DNA from: Betaproteobacteria bacterium
GTDB lineage: Bacteria; Pseudomonadota; Gammaproteobacteria; Burkholderiales; Rhodocyclaceae
Assembly (NCBI GenBank): GCA_009777245.1
Contig: WRMF01000024.1
Location: 1 to 40,481, forward strand
Direction of reading: 5' to 3'
Length of the DNA: 40,481 nucleotides
The notes beneath the pieces are model-generated. The model was not told the DNA's origin. It did not search any database and saw only the letters and a program-made list of their open reading frames with translations. Below, piece after piece: positions 27,611-36,388 of this stretch (its first letter is position 1; each line of letters begins with the position of its first letter). Both the position numbers and the translations under genes were made by a program.

Positions 27611-29479
27611 TTGACTACTTTCACCCCACCGCCCGCCGGTTCCCGTCTCCTGATGTCCGGCAACGAAGCAATCGCCCGCGCCGTATGGGATGCGGGCGTG
27701 CGCGTCGCTGCCGCTTATCCCGGCACGCCCTCTACGGAAATACTGGAAAACATCGCGCTTTATCCAGACCTTTACGCCGAATGGTCGGTAAATGAAAAAG
27801 TCTCGCTTGAAGTCGCCATTGGCGCGTCCATCACCGGGGCGAGGAGCTTCTGCGCGATGAAACACGTAGGCTTGAACGTCGCTTCCGACGCGCTGATGAC
27901 GCTCACGCTAACCGGCGTGGTAGGCGGGCTGGTAATCGCCGTTGCCGACGATGTGGGTTTTTCTTCTTCGCAAAACGAACAGGATTCGCGTTTCTGGGGT
28001 CGTTTCGCGCATCTGCCCATTCTCGAACCAGCCGATTCACAGGAAGCCTACGACATGACGCTGACCGCGTTCGATTTATCGGAACGCTTCACCGCCCCTG
28101 TGATCTTGCGGATTACAACCCGTATCTGTCACGTCAAATGCCTGGTCAATGTCGGCGAGCGCGAAGTCAAACGCATTGCCGACGGTTTCGTCAAGAACCC
28201 CGCGCGCTGGGTAATGGTTCCCGCCAACGCGCAAAAGCGCATACCGGAAATGTTCGCGCGCGAAAAGGCGCTTCTTGATGAATCCGAGGCAAGCGCCTTG
28301 AACCGGCTGGAGTTCGGCAGTGACAAGCGCGTTGGTTTCATTACCTCCGGCCCCGCCTATATGCACGTGCGCGAAACCTTCCCCGACGCGCCCATCCTGA
28401 AGCTCGGCATTTCTTATCCTGTTCCGATGAACAAGGTGCGGGAATTCGCCGCCTTTGCGGATACGCTCGTAGTTGTCGAAGAAACTGAACGACTGCTTGA
28501 GACCGAAATCCGCGCCGCCGGAATCGCGGTGCGCGGCAAAGACCTTTTGCCTGCCGCCGGCGAATTATCGCCGCGCATTCTGAAACAACATCTCGTTTCG
28601 CTTCTCCCTGAATTGCAAAATTTTGCCGATACGCCTTTTCCTGCCCAGTTGCCGGTCTTTCCGCGCCCGCCCACAATGTGCGCCGCCTGTCCGCATCTTG
28701 GCGTGTTTTATACTCTTTCCCAGTTACGCAATCTGACTATCACGGGCGATATCGGCTGCTACACTCTGGGCGCAGGCCATCCCTGGAACGCGCTTGACAC
28801 CACCATCTGCATGGGCGCGTCGCTCAGTATGGCGCTCGGCATGGACAAGGGACGCGGCCCGGATGAGGAAAAGAAAAAAATCGTCGCGGTCATTGGCGAT
28901 TCCACTTTCATGCACATGGGCATACAGGGCTTGCTCGACATCGCCTACAATCGTGGCAATGTCACCGTACTATTGCTTGACAATCGCACTGTCGGCATGA
29001 CCGGCGCACAGGACAATCCGGCAAGCGGGCGCGACATTTACGGCGAAGAAGCGCCAAGGATTGACTTTGCCAAAGTGGTCGAATCCCTGGGCATTGACCG
29101 TGAACATATCCATGCTGTTGATCCTTACCTGCTCCCCGTCCTCTTCAAAACCATACGCGAAGAAATCAGGCACGATGGGCCATCCGTCATTATCACGACT
29201 CGTCCCTGCGTACTCATCAACGAGTATGAAAAACGACCTGCTTACGAGGTGATTGATTCAGCCTGCACTGGCTGCGGCAACTGCGTCGACCTTGGTTGTC
29301 CGGCGATTCACGTAACCCGGCGCGAAAAGTCCGTCAAGCCTTCCGGGAAAGAAGTGGAGTTGGCGTTTGTCCGCATTGATACGGCGGCCTGTACCGGCTG
29401 CGGTTTGTGCTTGCAGCCCTGCGCGCCCGACGCGATCAAGGAAGCAAAGGCGAGCGCGGCGACGGTAGCGTTTGCATGA
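27611..29479 (+). CDS. iorA: Indolepyruvate ferredoxin oxidoreductase, alpha subunit
   Basis: The TPP- and Fe-S-containing subunit of the enzyme that oxidatively decarboxylates aryl pyruvates to aryl-acetyl-CoA with ferredoxin as acceptor. The 622-residue protein has the N-terminal pyrimidine-binding domain (GNEAIARAVWDAGVRVAAAYPGTPSTEI), the TPP/Mg domain (GDSTFMHMGIQGLLD, NRTVGMTGAQDNP) and a C-terminal 2x[4Fe-4S] ferredoxin domain (CTGCGNCVDLGCP and CTGCGLCLQPCAP). The start is TTG at 27611, after GAGGAA. The beta subunit gene iorB, normally adjacent, is not in this window. Confidence 0.93.
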   Translation: MTTFTPPPAGSRLLMSGNEAIARAVWDAGVRVAAAYPGTPSTEILENIALYPDLYAEWSVNEKVSLEVAIGASITGARSFCAMKHVGLNVASDALMTLTLTGVVGGLVIAVADDVGFSSSQNEQDSRFWGRFAHLPILEPADSQEAYDMTLTAFDLSERFTAPVILRITTRICHVKCLVNVGEREVKRIADGFVKNPARWVMVPANAQKRIPEMFAREKALLDESEASALNRLEFGSDKRVGFITSGPAYMHVRETFPDAPILKLGISYPVPMNKVREFAAFADTLVVVEETERLLETEIRAAGIAVRGKDLLPAAGELSPRILKQHLVSLLPELQNFADTPFPAQLPVFPRPPTMCAACPHLGVFYTLSQLRNLTITGDIGCYTLGAGHPWNALDTTICMGASLSMALGMDKGRGPDEEKKKIVAVIGDSTFMHMGIQGLLDIAYNRGNVTVLLLDNRTVGMTGAQDNPASGRDIYGEEAPRIDFAKVVESLGIDREHIHAVDPYLLPVLFKTIREEIRHDGPSVIITTRPCVLINEYEKRPAYEVIDSACTGCGNCVDLGCPAIHVTRREKSVKPSGKEVELAFVRIDTAACTGCGLCLQPCAPDAIKEAKASAATVAFA

Positions 29480-29511
29480 GTCGCGCCTGATTTATCAAGA
29501 GGAGAATGAAC

Positions 29512-30027
29512 ATGAAGACGAGAAAGCATGTACAACCGAAAACAAACGCACAGCCGACAAAATGGCGACATGCCATTATCTTGATAACGGCAGTATTTGT
29601 CGGCAGTATTTTCGCGGGGTATTTTTCTGATGGCGGAGGGGCAGCATTGGCGGATGAGCATAAAGTCGTCATGTACAAGGATCCAAACTGCGGATGTTGC
29701 GGCAAATGGGCAGACCATATGCGAAGCAATGGTTTCATCGTGGAAGAAATTGAAACATCCAAGGTGCGCGAAATTCAACAGGAAGCGGGCGTGCCCCTTG
29801 GATTGGGTTCATGCCATACCGCCAAGGTTGGCGGGTATGTTATCGAAGGTCATGTGCCGGCACAGGATGTCAAACGGCTGTTGACTGAACGCCCCGCGCT
29901 GGCAGGTATAGCTGTGCCTTTTATGCCGCTCGGCTCTCCTGGCATGGAAGGGCCTTATGAAGCGGAGCGTTACAACGTCATCGGCTTTACCAGCGGCGGC
30001 GCAACCGAGGTATTCTCAAGGCATTAG
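29512..30027 (+). CDS. DUF411 family periplasmic metal-binding protein
   Basis: A small protein of the DUF411 family, members of which are found with copper- and silver-resistance genes. From 29512 it has 171 residues: a basic N-terminus, one hydrophobic helix (about 20-38) acting as signal or anchor, then a thioredoxin-like domain with CGCC (C60, C62, C63 in DPNCGCCGKW) and C101-H102 (GSCHTAK). The family GYVIEGHVPAQDVKRLL and FMPLGSPGME segments follow. The Shine-Dalgarno AGAGGAG ends at 29504, too close to the ATG at 29506 and well placed for the one at 29512. It lies 32 bases after iorA; no copper genes are nearby. Confidence 0.9.
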   Translation: MKTRKHVQPKTNAQPTKWRHAIILITAVFVGSIFAGYFSDGGGAALADEHKVVMYKDPNCGCCGKWADHMRSNGFIVEEIETSKVREIQQEAGVPLGLGSCHTAKVGGYVIEGHVPAQDVKRLLTERPALAGIAVPFMPLGSPGMEGPYEAERYNVIGFTSGGATEVFSRH

Positions 30028-30203
30028 AGCGGCTTCGGTTCAAGCGCTTACATTTTACGCGCACTCTCCCGGCCTTCGCTCACCCTAACCTGCCGGCATG
30101 ACGGTCGCAGTTTATAGACTGTCAATCTCGTAGGCAGGTATGAAGCGTAGCGTAATCTCAGCATCTTGATTGCCGTGATGCTTGAACACGCGCCGAGCGC
30201 AAT
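30028..30203. other. Intergenic region
   Basis: No gene is seen. AGAGCGGCTTCGGTT just after the DUF411 stop is one of several short AGAGCGGTTT-type repeats (also at about 2830 and 35146). TTGAACACG at about 30182 is shared with the sequence before 39778, so the transposon-end-like repeat may extend about 22 bases further upstream in those two copies. Confidence 0.4.
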
Positions 30204-30306
30204 CCTGGCCATTCATGGCGAGGTGAGCGAGACAGTTGTTTTATGGAGCATTGAGGCTCTCTAACCTGTGTCGAGGAATCCCCGGCCTAAAGGCCAGGGT
30301 AACTCA
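30204..30306 (+). repeat. IS200/IS605-type right-end-like element, copy B
   Basis: Same length and order as 25389-25491: CCTGGCC hairpin, GTGAGCGAGACAGTTGTTTT, GGAGC...GCTCT, then GAGGAATCCCC and the terminal hairpin GGCC-taaa-GGCC followed by AACTCAA. The terminal stem sequence differs from copy A but still pairs, a covariation sign. No tnpB is adjacent. Confidence 0.6.
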
Positions 30307-30500
30307 ATCTGGGACTCAATTTACATTTCACCAGTCTACGGCGCTCACAATATCAACGCAACCGGCAGGCCGCGCGACGCCGTCATTCGCCATGAAGGCG
30401 TCAGCTCACGCAAAGGCGCGGAGAAAACAGCCCGACGAGAGATAGCCTGTTGTAAAAAAGACACTATTAAGCCCAGCTACGCTTCTGATGTAAAACACAC

Positions 30501-30530
30501 TTGACAGATATGTATTGTCTAGCACACAAT
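30501..30530 (+). promoter_or_regulatory. Candidate promoter of the ABC transporter-cysK operon
   Basis: A perfect TTGACA at 30501-30506 and CACAAT at 30525-30530, 18 bases apart, lie 52 bases before the first gene. Two inverted repeats overlap and follow the -10 box. Confidence 0.5.
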
Positions 30531-30532
30531 AC
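30512..30532. promoter_or_regulatory. Putative operator 1, 7-N7-7 inverted repeat
   Basis: GTATTGT (30512-30518), seven bases, ACAATAC (30526-30532): perfect arms spanning spacer and -10 box, as for a repressor site. A second nested pair TGTCTAG/CTAGACA is at 30516-30522/30536-30542. Confidence 0.45.
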
Positions 30533-30539
30533 CTACTAG

Positions 30540-30560
30540 ACACATATGTATAGTATGTGT
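30540..30560. promoter_or_regulatory. Putative operator 2, 7-N7-7 inverted repeat
   Basis: ACACATA (30540-30546), seven bases, TATGTGT (30554-30560). Geometry is the same as at 30512-30532, with centres 28 bases apart. It sits between the predicted transcription start and the AAGGAG ribosome-binding site at 30570-30575. Confidence 0.4.
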
Positions 30561-30582
30561 GTCATTTTCAAGGAGAATTGGA

Positions 30583-31545
30583 ATGAACGGACATCTACAA
30601 CGCTTTGCCAGGCTCGCAATCGCGGTTGCTCTTCCATTTGTCGCCGCTGCGGGATTCCCGTCCGTGTATGCGGCGGAGAAAGAACAGCGTCCGACCAGGA
30701 TTGTCGTGGCCGACGCGAAAACCACGCACCACTTGAATCTCTATGTTGCGAAAGAGCTGGGGCTGTTCAAAAAATACAACCTTGATGTGCAAATCGTCGA
30801 AGTGAACGACAACGCGGCGTCTCGCGACCTTGTGGTTTCCGGCGGCGCGGATTTGTTCTGGAGCTGCCCCACGGTGGCTATCGCCGCCATAGCCAATGGC
30901 GCTCCGATCAAAACCATCGCACAGGTAAAAAAGCCTTGCACAAGCGTGCTTTTGGTTCCGCCGGAATCCAAAATTTCCAGGCTGCAAGATTTGGACAGCA
31001 AGGAAATCGCTGGCATTTCGCCAACTTGCGAAGCTGTTATTTCACTAACCTCGGCGGCAAGGAACAGTGGTTCCAAATTCAACTTGCAACGTCTCGCCGG
31101 TGGCCCCGCCATTAGCGCACTGGAAAGTAGAAGAGTAGATGGGGCTATCCTGGAAGAACCTCATGCGAGCGTTGCCGAACTGGCAGGCCACAAGGTTCTT
31201 TTCCGCGAAGTATCTGCGGGCATCCCTTGCCGTACCATCAACGCAAGCAACAGGATAATCGCAAGCAACCCTACGCAACTGAAAGACTTTGTCAAAGCCA
31301 TTCAGGAAGCTAACGAGATTATTCTTGCCAATCCCATAGCGGACAATATTGTGAAAATCGCCATTGATTACACAGGCGCGCCGCGAGAAGCCATTATCCA
31401 CGGAAACCACAGGCTGCTGTTTGACACCCGACTTGCCGTTGACGGATTGAATGCGCTTGGCGATGAGCTTATCGCACAGGGCAGTATCAGGGAAAACCCC
31501 GGCAACAACGCGTATGCCAAGGAATTCAAGGGCATCACATGGTAA
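30583..31545 (+). CDS. ABC transporter substrate-binding protein (SsuA/NMT1-like), first of two
   Basis: A periplasmic binding protein of the SsuA/TauA/THI5 class. The start at 30583 has AAGGAG seven bases upstream; an in-frame ATG 24 bases earlier lacks one. The 320-residue protein has a signal peptide (about 1-31, cleavage near VYA-AE), then the class II fold: ADAKTTHHLNLYVAKELGLFKKYNLDVQI, the SGGADLFWSCP segment, and a C-terminal lobe. The mature protein has four cysteines (C95, C119, C149, C216), unusual for this family, which could bind a soft metal or form disulfides. It overlaps the next gene by seven bases. Ligand unknown. Confidence 0.88.
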   Translation: MNGHLQRFARLAIAVALPFVAAAGFPSVYAAEKEQRPTRIVVADAKTTHHLNLYVAKELGLFKKYNLDVQIVEVNDNAASRDLVVSGGADLFWSCPTVAIAAIANGAPIKTIAQVKKPCTSVLLVPPESKISRLQDLDSKEIAGISPTCEAVISLTSAARNSGSKFNLQRLAGGPAISALESRRVDGAILEEPHASVAELAGHKVLFREVSAGIPCRTINASNRIIASNPTQLKDFVKAIQEANEIILANPIADNIVKIAIDYTGAPREAIIHGNHRLLFDTRLAVDGLNALGDELIAQGSIRENPGNNAYAKEFKGITW

Positions 31546-32486
31546 GCAAACCGATATTTGTCGCGTTATTTTTCTCGCTGGTTTTGACTGCGTGCGGGGA
31601 AAAAGACACGCAGGTAAAAATCGGGCATGGCGGCGGATACCTGTCCGCCGCCTTGTATGCCGCGCACGGCAATTTCCCCGTAAATATGCAGCAATTCCGC
31701 TCTTCATCGGATGCCGCTTACTTGCTGCTTTTGGGTCAATTGGACGCGGTGTTTGTGGAAGCCGAAAAACTGGGCGCTCTGTCGAGATTGGAAGGGTTTG
31801 ACCGGCTTACCGTTGTCGGCAAAGTTACCTATCCTTATGGCGCGACGCTGGTTTTGCGAAAAGGGCTGAACAAACGCTTGCATGAACTGGACGGCCTGAC
31901 CATTGCCGTTTCAGCGCCGCAATGCAAATTGCTTACCGCGTTTACCGAAGACGCCGAACGCTTGGGAGCCGATATATCCGGCGTAAGGTACAAGTACATG
32001 GCTTTTGACGCAATGGTTCCCGCGTTGGAATCAGGCGAGGTAGATGCGGCAATAATCAGAGGCACGTATTCTGTGGTTGCGTTGCAGGAAGGCCATTTTA
32101 TTTTGTATCAGAACTGGGACGTACAGCCGGGAGATGAATGCTGCCCGGCGATTATTGACCAGGCCGCGCTGGCGCTGCTTGCACACCGCAGCAAATTGGA
32201 CGCGATAGAGCCTTTGCTGGATGCACTGGAAAAAACGCGCGAGCTTTCTCAGGATGATCTTCGCCGCGCTGTAGCAGACAACACGGTAATACCTTTTGAA
32301 ATACTGCAAGGCCAGCCCGTGCCTGAATTTTCCAGAGCCGATGACGAATTGGTAGAAATTTTTCGCCAACATTCCCATGACGATGACGATCATAACCATG
32401 ATCATGACGACCACTATGGCAATGTGTGTCCTCTGCCTCCTGTTCTTGGGTATAGCGGTCAGGCATGGCAGCCGCCAGAGGTATAG
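31539..32486 (+). CDS. Lipoprotein substrate-binding protein with His/Asp-rich tail, second of two
   Basis: A 315-residue binding protein of the same broad class as its neighbour but clearly different in sequence. A lipoprotein signal peptide ends in LTAC (C19 lipidated). The binding lobes contain KIGHGGGYLSAALYAAHG, SSSDAAYLLLLGQLDAVFVEAEKLG and C129, C201, C202. The C-terminus carries a metal-binding-type run, HSHDDDDHNHDHDDH (about 278-292), then C297. Such tails occur on zinc, nickel and other metal-binding proteins. The start codon overlaps the stop of the first binding protein, so translation is coupled. A role as metal donor/sensor for the transporter is inference. Confidence 0.85.
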   Translation: MVSKPIFVALFFSLVLTACGEKDTQVKIGHGGGYLSAALYAAHGNFPVNMQQFRSSSDAAYLLLLGQLDAVFVEAEKLGALSRLEGFDRLTVVGKVTYPYGATLVLRKGLNKRLHELDGLTIAVSAPQCKLLTAFTEDAERLGADISGVRYKYMAFDAMVPALESGEVDAAIIRGTYSVVALQEGHFILYQNWDVQPGDECCPAIIDQAALALLAHRSKLDAIEPLLDALEKTRELSQDDLRRAVADNTVIPFEILQGQPVPEFSRADDELVEIFRQHSHDDDDHNHDHDDHYGNVCPLPPVLGYSGQAWQPPEV

Positions 32487-32488
32487 CG

Positions 32489-33325
32489 ATGAATAAATAC
32501 GAAACCAAGGGTGCGCGTAGCGCCTTTCGGCTGGCCTTGCGCGAGCTTGGCTACTTTTTCAAGGGCGCGGCGATGAATATATTTTCGCTTGAATTCCTTA
32601 TGGTGCTTATTCCCTTGCTTGGGTTGTGGGAGCTTTTGCCGCGTATGGGCGTTGTGCCGCGCACACTCGTACCTCCGCCTAGCGATGTGGCTGTGGCTGC
32701 CTGGGACATGTTTACCAAACATAATTTTTTGAAAGATATAGGAGACAGTATGCTCAAGTTTTTCATGGGATTGGGCATTGCCGTTATCACCGCCATTCCA
32801 ATCGGGGTGCTTATGGGGTGGAACATCGCCATGAGAAAGCGGGCGCTGCCGTTGTTTCAGCTTCTTGCCCCCATCCCGCCGCCCGCGTGGGTGCCTATTA
32901 CCATAATCTTTTTTGGCATTGGTCTGCCCATGCAGACTTTTTTGATATTCATAGGCGCGTTTTATCCCATTTTGTTCAACACCTACCAGGCGGTTAAAGA
33001 TACCGAGCCACGCTATCTGGCCAGTGCGCGGGTATTTGGCGCCAGCGAGCTTGCGCTTATTCTGCACGTATATTTCTGGCATGCGCTCGGGGCGATTATC
33101 ATGAGCGTCAAAACCGGCGTGGCAATGGGGCTTGTTATGCTGGTCATCGCGGAAATGTATGGCGGGCGCACGGGAATCGGCTATGTTCTTGTCGAGGCCA
33201 AGGATTATTTCCAAATTTCCAAAATGGTGGTGTGCATGGTGACGCTGGGAGTCATCGGTTGGTTTTTGATTGAGGCGTTGAAATTTATTGAACTTAAATT
33301 AGCCGTCTGGAAAGTAGGGCGCTAA
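32489..33325 (+). CDS. ABC transporter permease (SsuC/TauC-like)
   Basis: A 278-residue inner-membrane permease of the BPD/SsuC family with about six membrane helices. The MetI-like core spans about 85-265. The loop that contacts the ATPase (EAA motif) is at about 172-187, EPRYLASARVFGAS. PPAWVPITIIFFGIG (131-145) is typical of sulfonate/taurine/nitrate-type permeases. The start at 32489 is two bases after the preceding stop codon with GAGG upstream; earlier in-frame ATGs overlap the previous gene. It is followed with no gap by the ATPase gene. The family transports diverse small anions, so the fold alone does not give the substrate. Confidence 0.93.
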   Translation: MNKYETKGARSAFRLALRELGYFFKGAAMNIFSLEFLMVLIPLLGLWELLPRMGVVPRTLVPPPSDVAVAAWDMFTKHNFLKDIGDSMLKFFMGLGIAVITAIPIGVLMGWNIAMRKRALPLFQLLAPIPPPAWVPITIIFFGIGLPMQTFLIFIGAFYPILFNTYQAVKDTEPRYLASARVFGASELALILHVYFWHALGAIIMSVKTGVAMGLVMLVIAEMYGGRTGIGYVLVEAKDYFQISKMVVCMVTLGVIGWFLIEALKFIELKLAVWKVGR

Positions 33326-34198
33326 ATGATTGAAGCCCGCAACATTACCAAATTCTTCTCGATAGTAAACGAGGACCGCACCGCAGACGGCATTACCGCA
33401 GTGCTTTCGGTGTCGCTCACCATTGAGGACGGCAAAATCGTCAGCCTCTTGGGGCCATCCGGCTGCGGCAAATCCACCTTTCTTGAAATCCTAGGCGGCT
33501 TGCAGGCCCCCACCGAGGGCAGCGTATATATAGACGGCGCACAAGTGCTTGAGCCTCTGCCTTCTACCCGCAAAGAAATGGACGAATATCGCCGCAAATA
33601 TCGGCTTCTGTCTCCATTGGCAAATGGTTTAATCAAAAACCGCCCCAAGCACGATATAGCCATGATTTTCCAGGATTACGCCGTGTTCCCGTGGATGACT
33701 GTGCTGCAAAACGTGAAGTTTACCCTGAAATTGCGCGGCATTCCGCGCCGCGAGCGCGAACCTGTGGCAATGACCTATCTGAGAAAAATAGGGCTTGCCG
33801 ATTCTCTGAACAAATATCCGTCGCAACTGTCGGGAGGAATGCGCCAGCGCTTGGCTCTTGCCCGCGCACTAGCGGTGCAGCCGCGCATCATCCTGATGGA
33901 TGAGCCTTTCGCCGCCGTGGACGCTTTGACGCGTGAGCGATTGCAAGACGACCTCTTGCGCCTGTGGTATGAAACAGGCATTACCATCGTGCTGGTTACG
34001 CATGACACCGACGAGGCCCTGTATCTCTCGGATGAAATAGTGGTATTTTCCCCAAATCCCGGCGCCATACGCAACCGCTTTGCCATTGACTGCGCGCGCC
34101 CGCGCCGCCGCAGCGATCCGGAGCTTCTGGCGCTCAAAGAGCGCATAACTTCGCTTTTCAAGTATGACATCAATCATGAGAGTGAGTACTCAATATGA
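33326..34198 (+). CDS. ABC transporter ATP-binding protein (SsuB/TauB-like) with insertion
   Basis: A 290-residue ATPase. Motifs are Walker [10 protein letters not shown] (43-51), Q-loop Q116 ([13 protein letters not shown]), signature LSGGMRQR (168-175), Walker B IILMDEP (188-194) and the switch His in VTHDTDEA. Between Walker A and the Q-loop there are about 35 extra residues (about 74-110, charged, [20 protein letters not shown]) compared with standard SsuB/TauB proteins, where this loop is short. The start codon directly follows the permease stop. The stop overlaps the cysK start by four bases (ATGA). Confidence 0.93.
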   Translation: MIEARNITKFFSIVNEDRTADGITAVLSVSLTIEDGKIVSLLGPSGCGKSTFLEILGGLQAPTEGSVYIDGAQVLEPLPSTRKEMDEYRRKYRLLSPLANGLIKNRPKHDIAMIFQDYAVFPWMTVLQNVKFTLKLRGIPRREREPVAMTYLRKIGLADSLNKYPSQLSGGMRQRLALARALAVQPRIILMDEPFAAVDALTRERLQDDLLRLWYETGITIVLVTHDTDEALYLSDEIVVFSPNPGAIRNRFAIDCARPRRRSDPELLALKERITSLFKYDINHESEYSI

Positions 34199-35145
34199 GC
34201 AATGTTTTTCGTTCAAGGTTGTATGGCAATATCACAGACACGATAGGGGCTACGCCTCTGGTGCGGTTGCCAAAAATCAGCGAAGGATTGCCGGGCGTAC
34301 TGTTTGGCAAGCTGGAATCCTTTAATCCTGCGGGTAGCGTCAAATGCCGCATAGGCGCGGCCATGCTGGAAGCGGCACGGCTGCAAGGCAAACTAAAGCC
34401 CGGTGGCGTGGTAATAGAACCTACAAGCGGCAATACTGGCATTGGGCTGGCGTTTGCCTCTGCGTCGCAAGGATACCGGCTGATACTTACTATGCCTGAA
34501 ACTATGTCCGTAGAACGGCGCAAGATCGTGAAGATGCTTGGCGCGGATCTGGTCTTGACGCCGGGCAACGAGGGCATGGCCGGCGCAATAAAAAAAGCCA
34601 GGGAACTCGCGGCGCAAATTGTAGGCAGTTTTATGCCTATGCAATTTGAAAATCCGGCTAATCCCCAGATTCACCGCGAAACCACAGCGGAAGAAATTTG
34701 GCGCGACACGGACGGCGCGGTTGATATTTTCGTGGCAGGCGTAGGCACGGGCGGCACAATTACCGGCGTAGGCGAGGTGCTGAAAGCGCGAAAGCCCTGC
34801 GTAAAAATAGTCGCGGTAGAGCCTGATGCCTCCCCTGTGCTTTCGGGCGGCAGAGCCGGCCCTCATCGCATACAGGGAATAGGCGCAGGCTTCGTGCCAA
34901 AAATCCTCAACCGCTCGGTGATTGACGAAATCATACGCGTGACGAATGACGATGCTTTCGACACCGCCAAAAAGCTCGGGCGTGTGGAAGGTGTGCTGGT
35001 GGGCATATCTTCCGGCGCGGCGATCTCTGCGGCCTTGAAGCTGGCGGGCAAAGAAGAAAACGCCGGAAAAATTATCGTCGCCATGCTGCCCGATTCAGGC
35101 GAGCGCTACCTGGCCACCCCGCTTTCAGACATCTCGGAGTATTAG
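34195..35145 (+). CDS. cysK: Cysteine synthase A (O-acetylserine sulfhydrylase)
   Basis: A PLP enzyme that makes cysteine from O-acetylserine and sulfide. The 316-residue protein has PLP lysine K50 in NPAGSVKCR, the substrate loop [12 protein letters not shown], the phosphate-binding [10 protein letters not shown], and [21 protein letters not shown], all typical of the CysK class rather than cystathionine beta-synthase or CysM. It overlaps the ATPase gene by four bases, so it is translationally coupled to the importer. This strongly suggests that the imported compound feeds, or its toxicity or metal demand is tied to, cysteine synthesis. The gene ends the operon; an ATACCT...AGGTAT hairpin at 35184-35203 follows. 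Confidence 0.95.
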   Translation: MSNVFRSRLYGNITDTIGATPLVRLPKISEGLPGVLFGKLESFNPAGSVKCRIGAAMLEAARLQGKLKPGGVVIEPTSGNTGIGLAFASASQGYRLILTMPETMSVERRKIVKMLGADLVLTPGNEGMAGAIKKARELAAQIVGSFMPMQFENPANPQIHRETTAEEIWRDTDGAVDIFVAGVGTGGTITGVGEVLKARKPCVKIVAVEPDASPVLSGGRAGPHRIQGIGAGFVPKILNRSVIDEIIRVTNDDAFDTAKKLGRVEGVLVGISSGAAISAALKLAGKEENAGKIIVAMLPDSGERYLATPLSDISEY

Positions 35146-35268
35146 AGCGGTTTATCTCCAGACCTTTGCTTTCATGATTGCCCATACCTATGATGACAGG
35201 TATACTCACCTAATCCAAAGTCATGCGGCAGAGCCAGTATCGCAAACGCAATTCCAAAAAGGGAACTC

Positions 35269-36336
35269 ATGCTTTTCAACAAAAAACAGGGCAAATTTCT
35301 GCTTGAGGTCATTGATAAATGGGTAGCGGAAGAAACAATTCCGCAGGAAACTGCCGCCCGTTTGCGGGAAAGTTTTTCCATCCGTCCGTTCGACTGGAAA
35401 AGACTGGCGAAATATTCCTTCTGGATTGCCATCATTTGTCTCGTCATTTCGGTCGGCAGCGTGCTTGCCGACAGCGCATTACGCGCGTTGCTGGCATTCT
35501 TTTTCTATGCCCACGAAGGCATACAGAGCCTGTCTTTGGCGCTGCTCGCGGCAGGCGTTTTTTACCTTGGCCTGACCCTGCGCCGCAAAAATCCAGAGCG
35601 TATCTTCAGCACGGAAGCCATTTTCTTTATCGGGGTATTGCTGTGCGCTGGCTCCATCACATTTCTCGGCATGGCCATTGATACCGGCAGCGGTCACTTT
35701 TCGCTACTCTTCCTCCTGGCAACGCTCGTTTATGGCGCGCTTGGCCTGAAACTTTCGTCCAAACTGATCTGGGCGTTTTCCATCCTGTCGCTGGGTTCCT
35801 GGTTCGGCACGGAAACCGGCTATATGTCCGGCTGGGGCGCTTACTATCTTGGTATGAATTATCCGTTGCGCTTTGTCTTGTTCGGCGCCGCTTTAATCTG
35901 GATCAGTTTCGGGTTCAGAAAGTTTCTCTATCTCAAGGATTTTGCCCATTCCACGTATGTGTTTGGCCTGCTGTATCTCTTTATCGCCCTGTGGATACTG
36001 TCCATTTTCGGGAATTACGATGATATTGATGTCTGGCGTTATGCCAGGCAAATAGAGCTTCTCCATTGGGGGCTGTTATTCGCGCTGGCTGCCATTACTG
36101 CCATTGTCTATGGCCTTAAATGCGACGATTACACCTCGCGCGCCTTCGGCATTACCTTTTTGTTCATCAATCTGTACACAAAATATTTCGAGTTTTTCTG
36201 GGATGCCACCCACAAGGCCGTTTTCTTCCTGATTCTGGCCGTATCGTTCTGGGCAATCGGAAGCCGCGCCGAAAAAATATGGAATCTGGAATTCCTGAAA
36301 CCCAACTCTACCGCCGCCGAAAGTCCAGAAGTATAG
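35269..36336 (+). CDS. DUF2157 family integral membrane protein
   Basis: A 355-residue polytopic membrane protein. A soluble N-terminal helix pair (about 1-40, FLLEVIDKWVAEETIPQETAARLRESF) is the hallmark of the DUF2157 N-terminal domain. About ten hydrophobic segments follow, and the C-terminus is a short polar tail. No transport or catalytic motif is visible and the family has no established function. It stands alone: 123 bases after cysK and convergent with the XRE gene, 52 bases apart. Confidence 0.85.
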   Translation: MLFNKKQGKFLLEVIDKWVAEETIPQETAARLRESFSIRPFDWKRLAKYSFWIAIICLVISVGSVLADSALRALLAFFFYAHEGIQSLSLALLAAGVFYLGLTLRRKNPERIFSTEAIFFIGVLLCAGSITFLGMAIDTGSGHFSLLFLLATLVYGALGLKLSSKLIWAFSILSLGSWFGTETGYMSGWGAYYLGMNYPLRFVLFGAALIWISFGFRKFLYLKDFAHSTYVFGLLYLFIALWILSIFGNYDDIDVWRYARQIELLHWGLLFALAAITAIVYGLKCDDYTSRAFGITFLFINLYTKYFEFFWDATHKAVFFLILAVSFWAIGSRAEKIWNLEFLKPNSTAAESPEV

Positions 36337-36388
36337 CATATTTTTCTGTAAATAAAGCGACATGCAAGTGGTTGGGGTTCGCTACGCC

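Noticed and set aside
30236-30504. Short frames over the repeat at 30204-30306
   Set aside because: They translate the transposon-end-like repeat and lack ribosome-binding sites. At best they are remnants of a transposase C-terminus.
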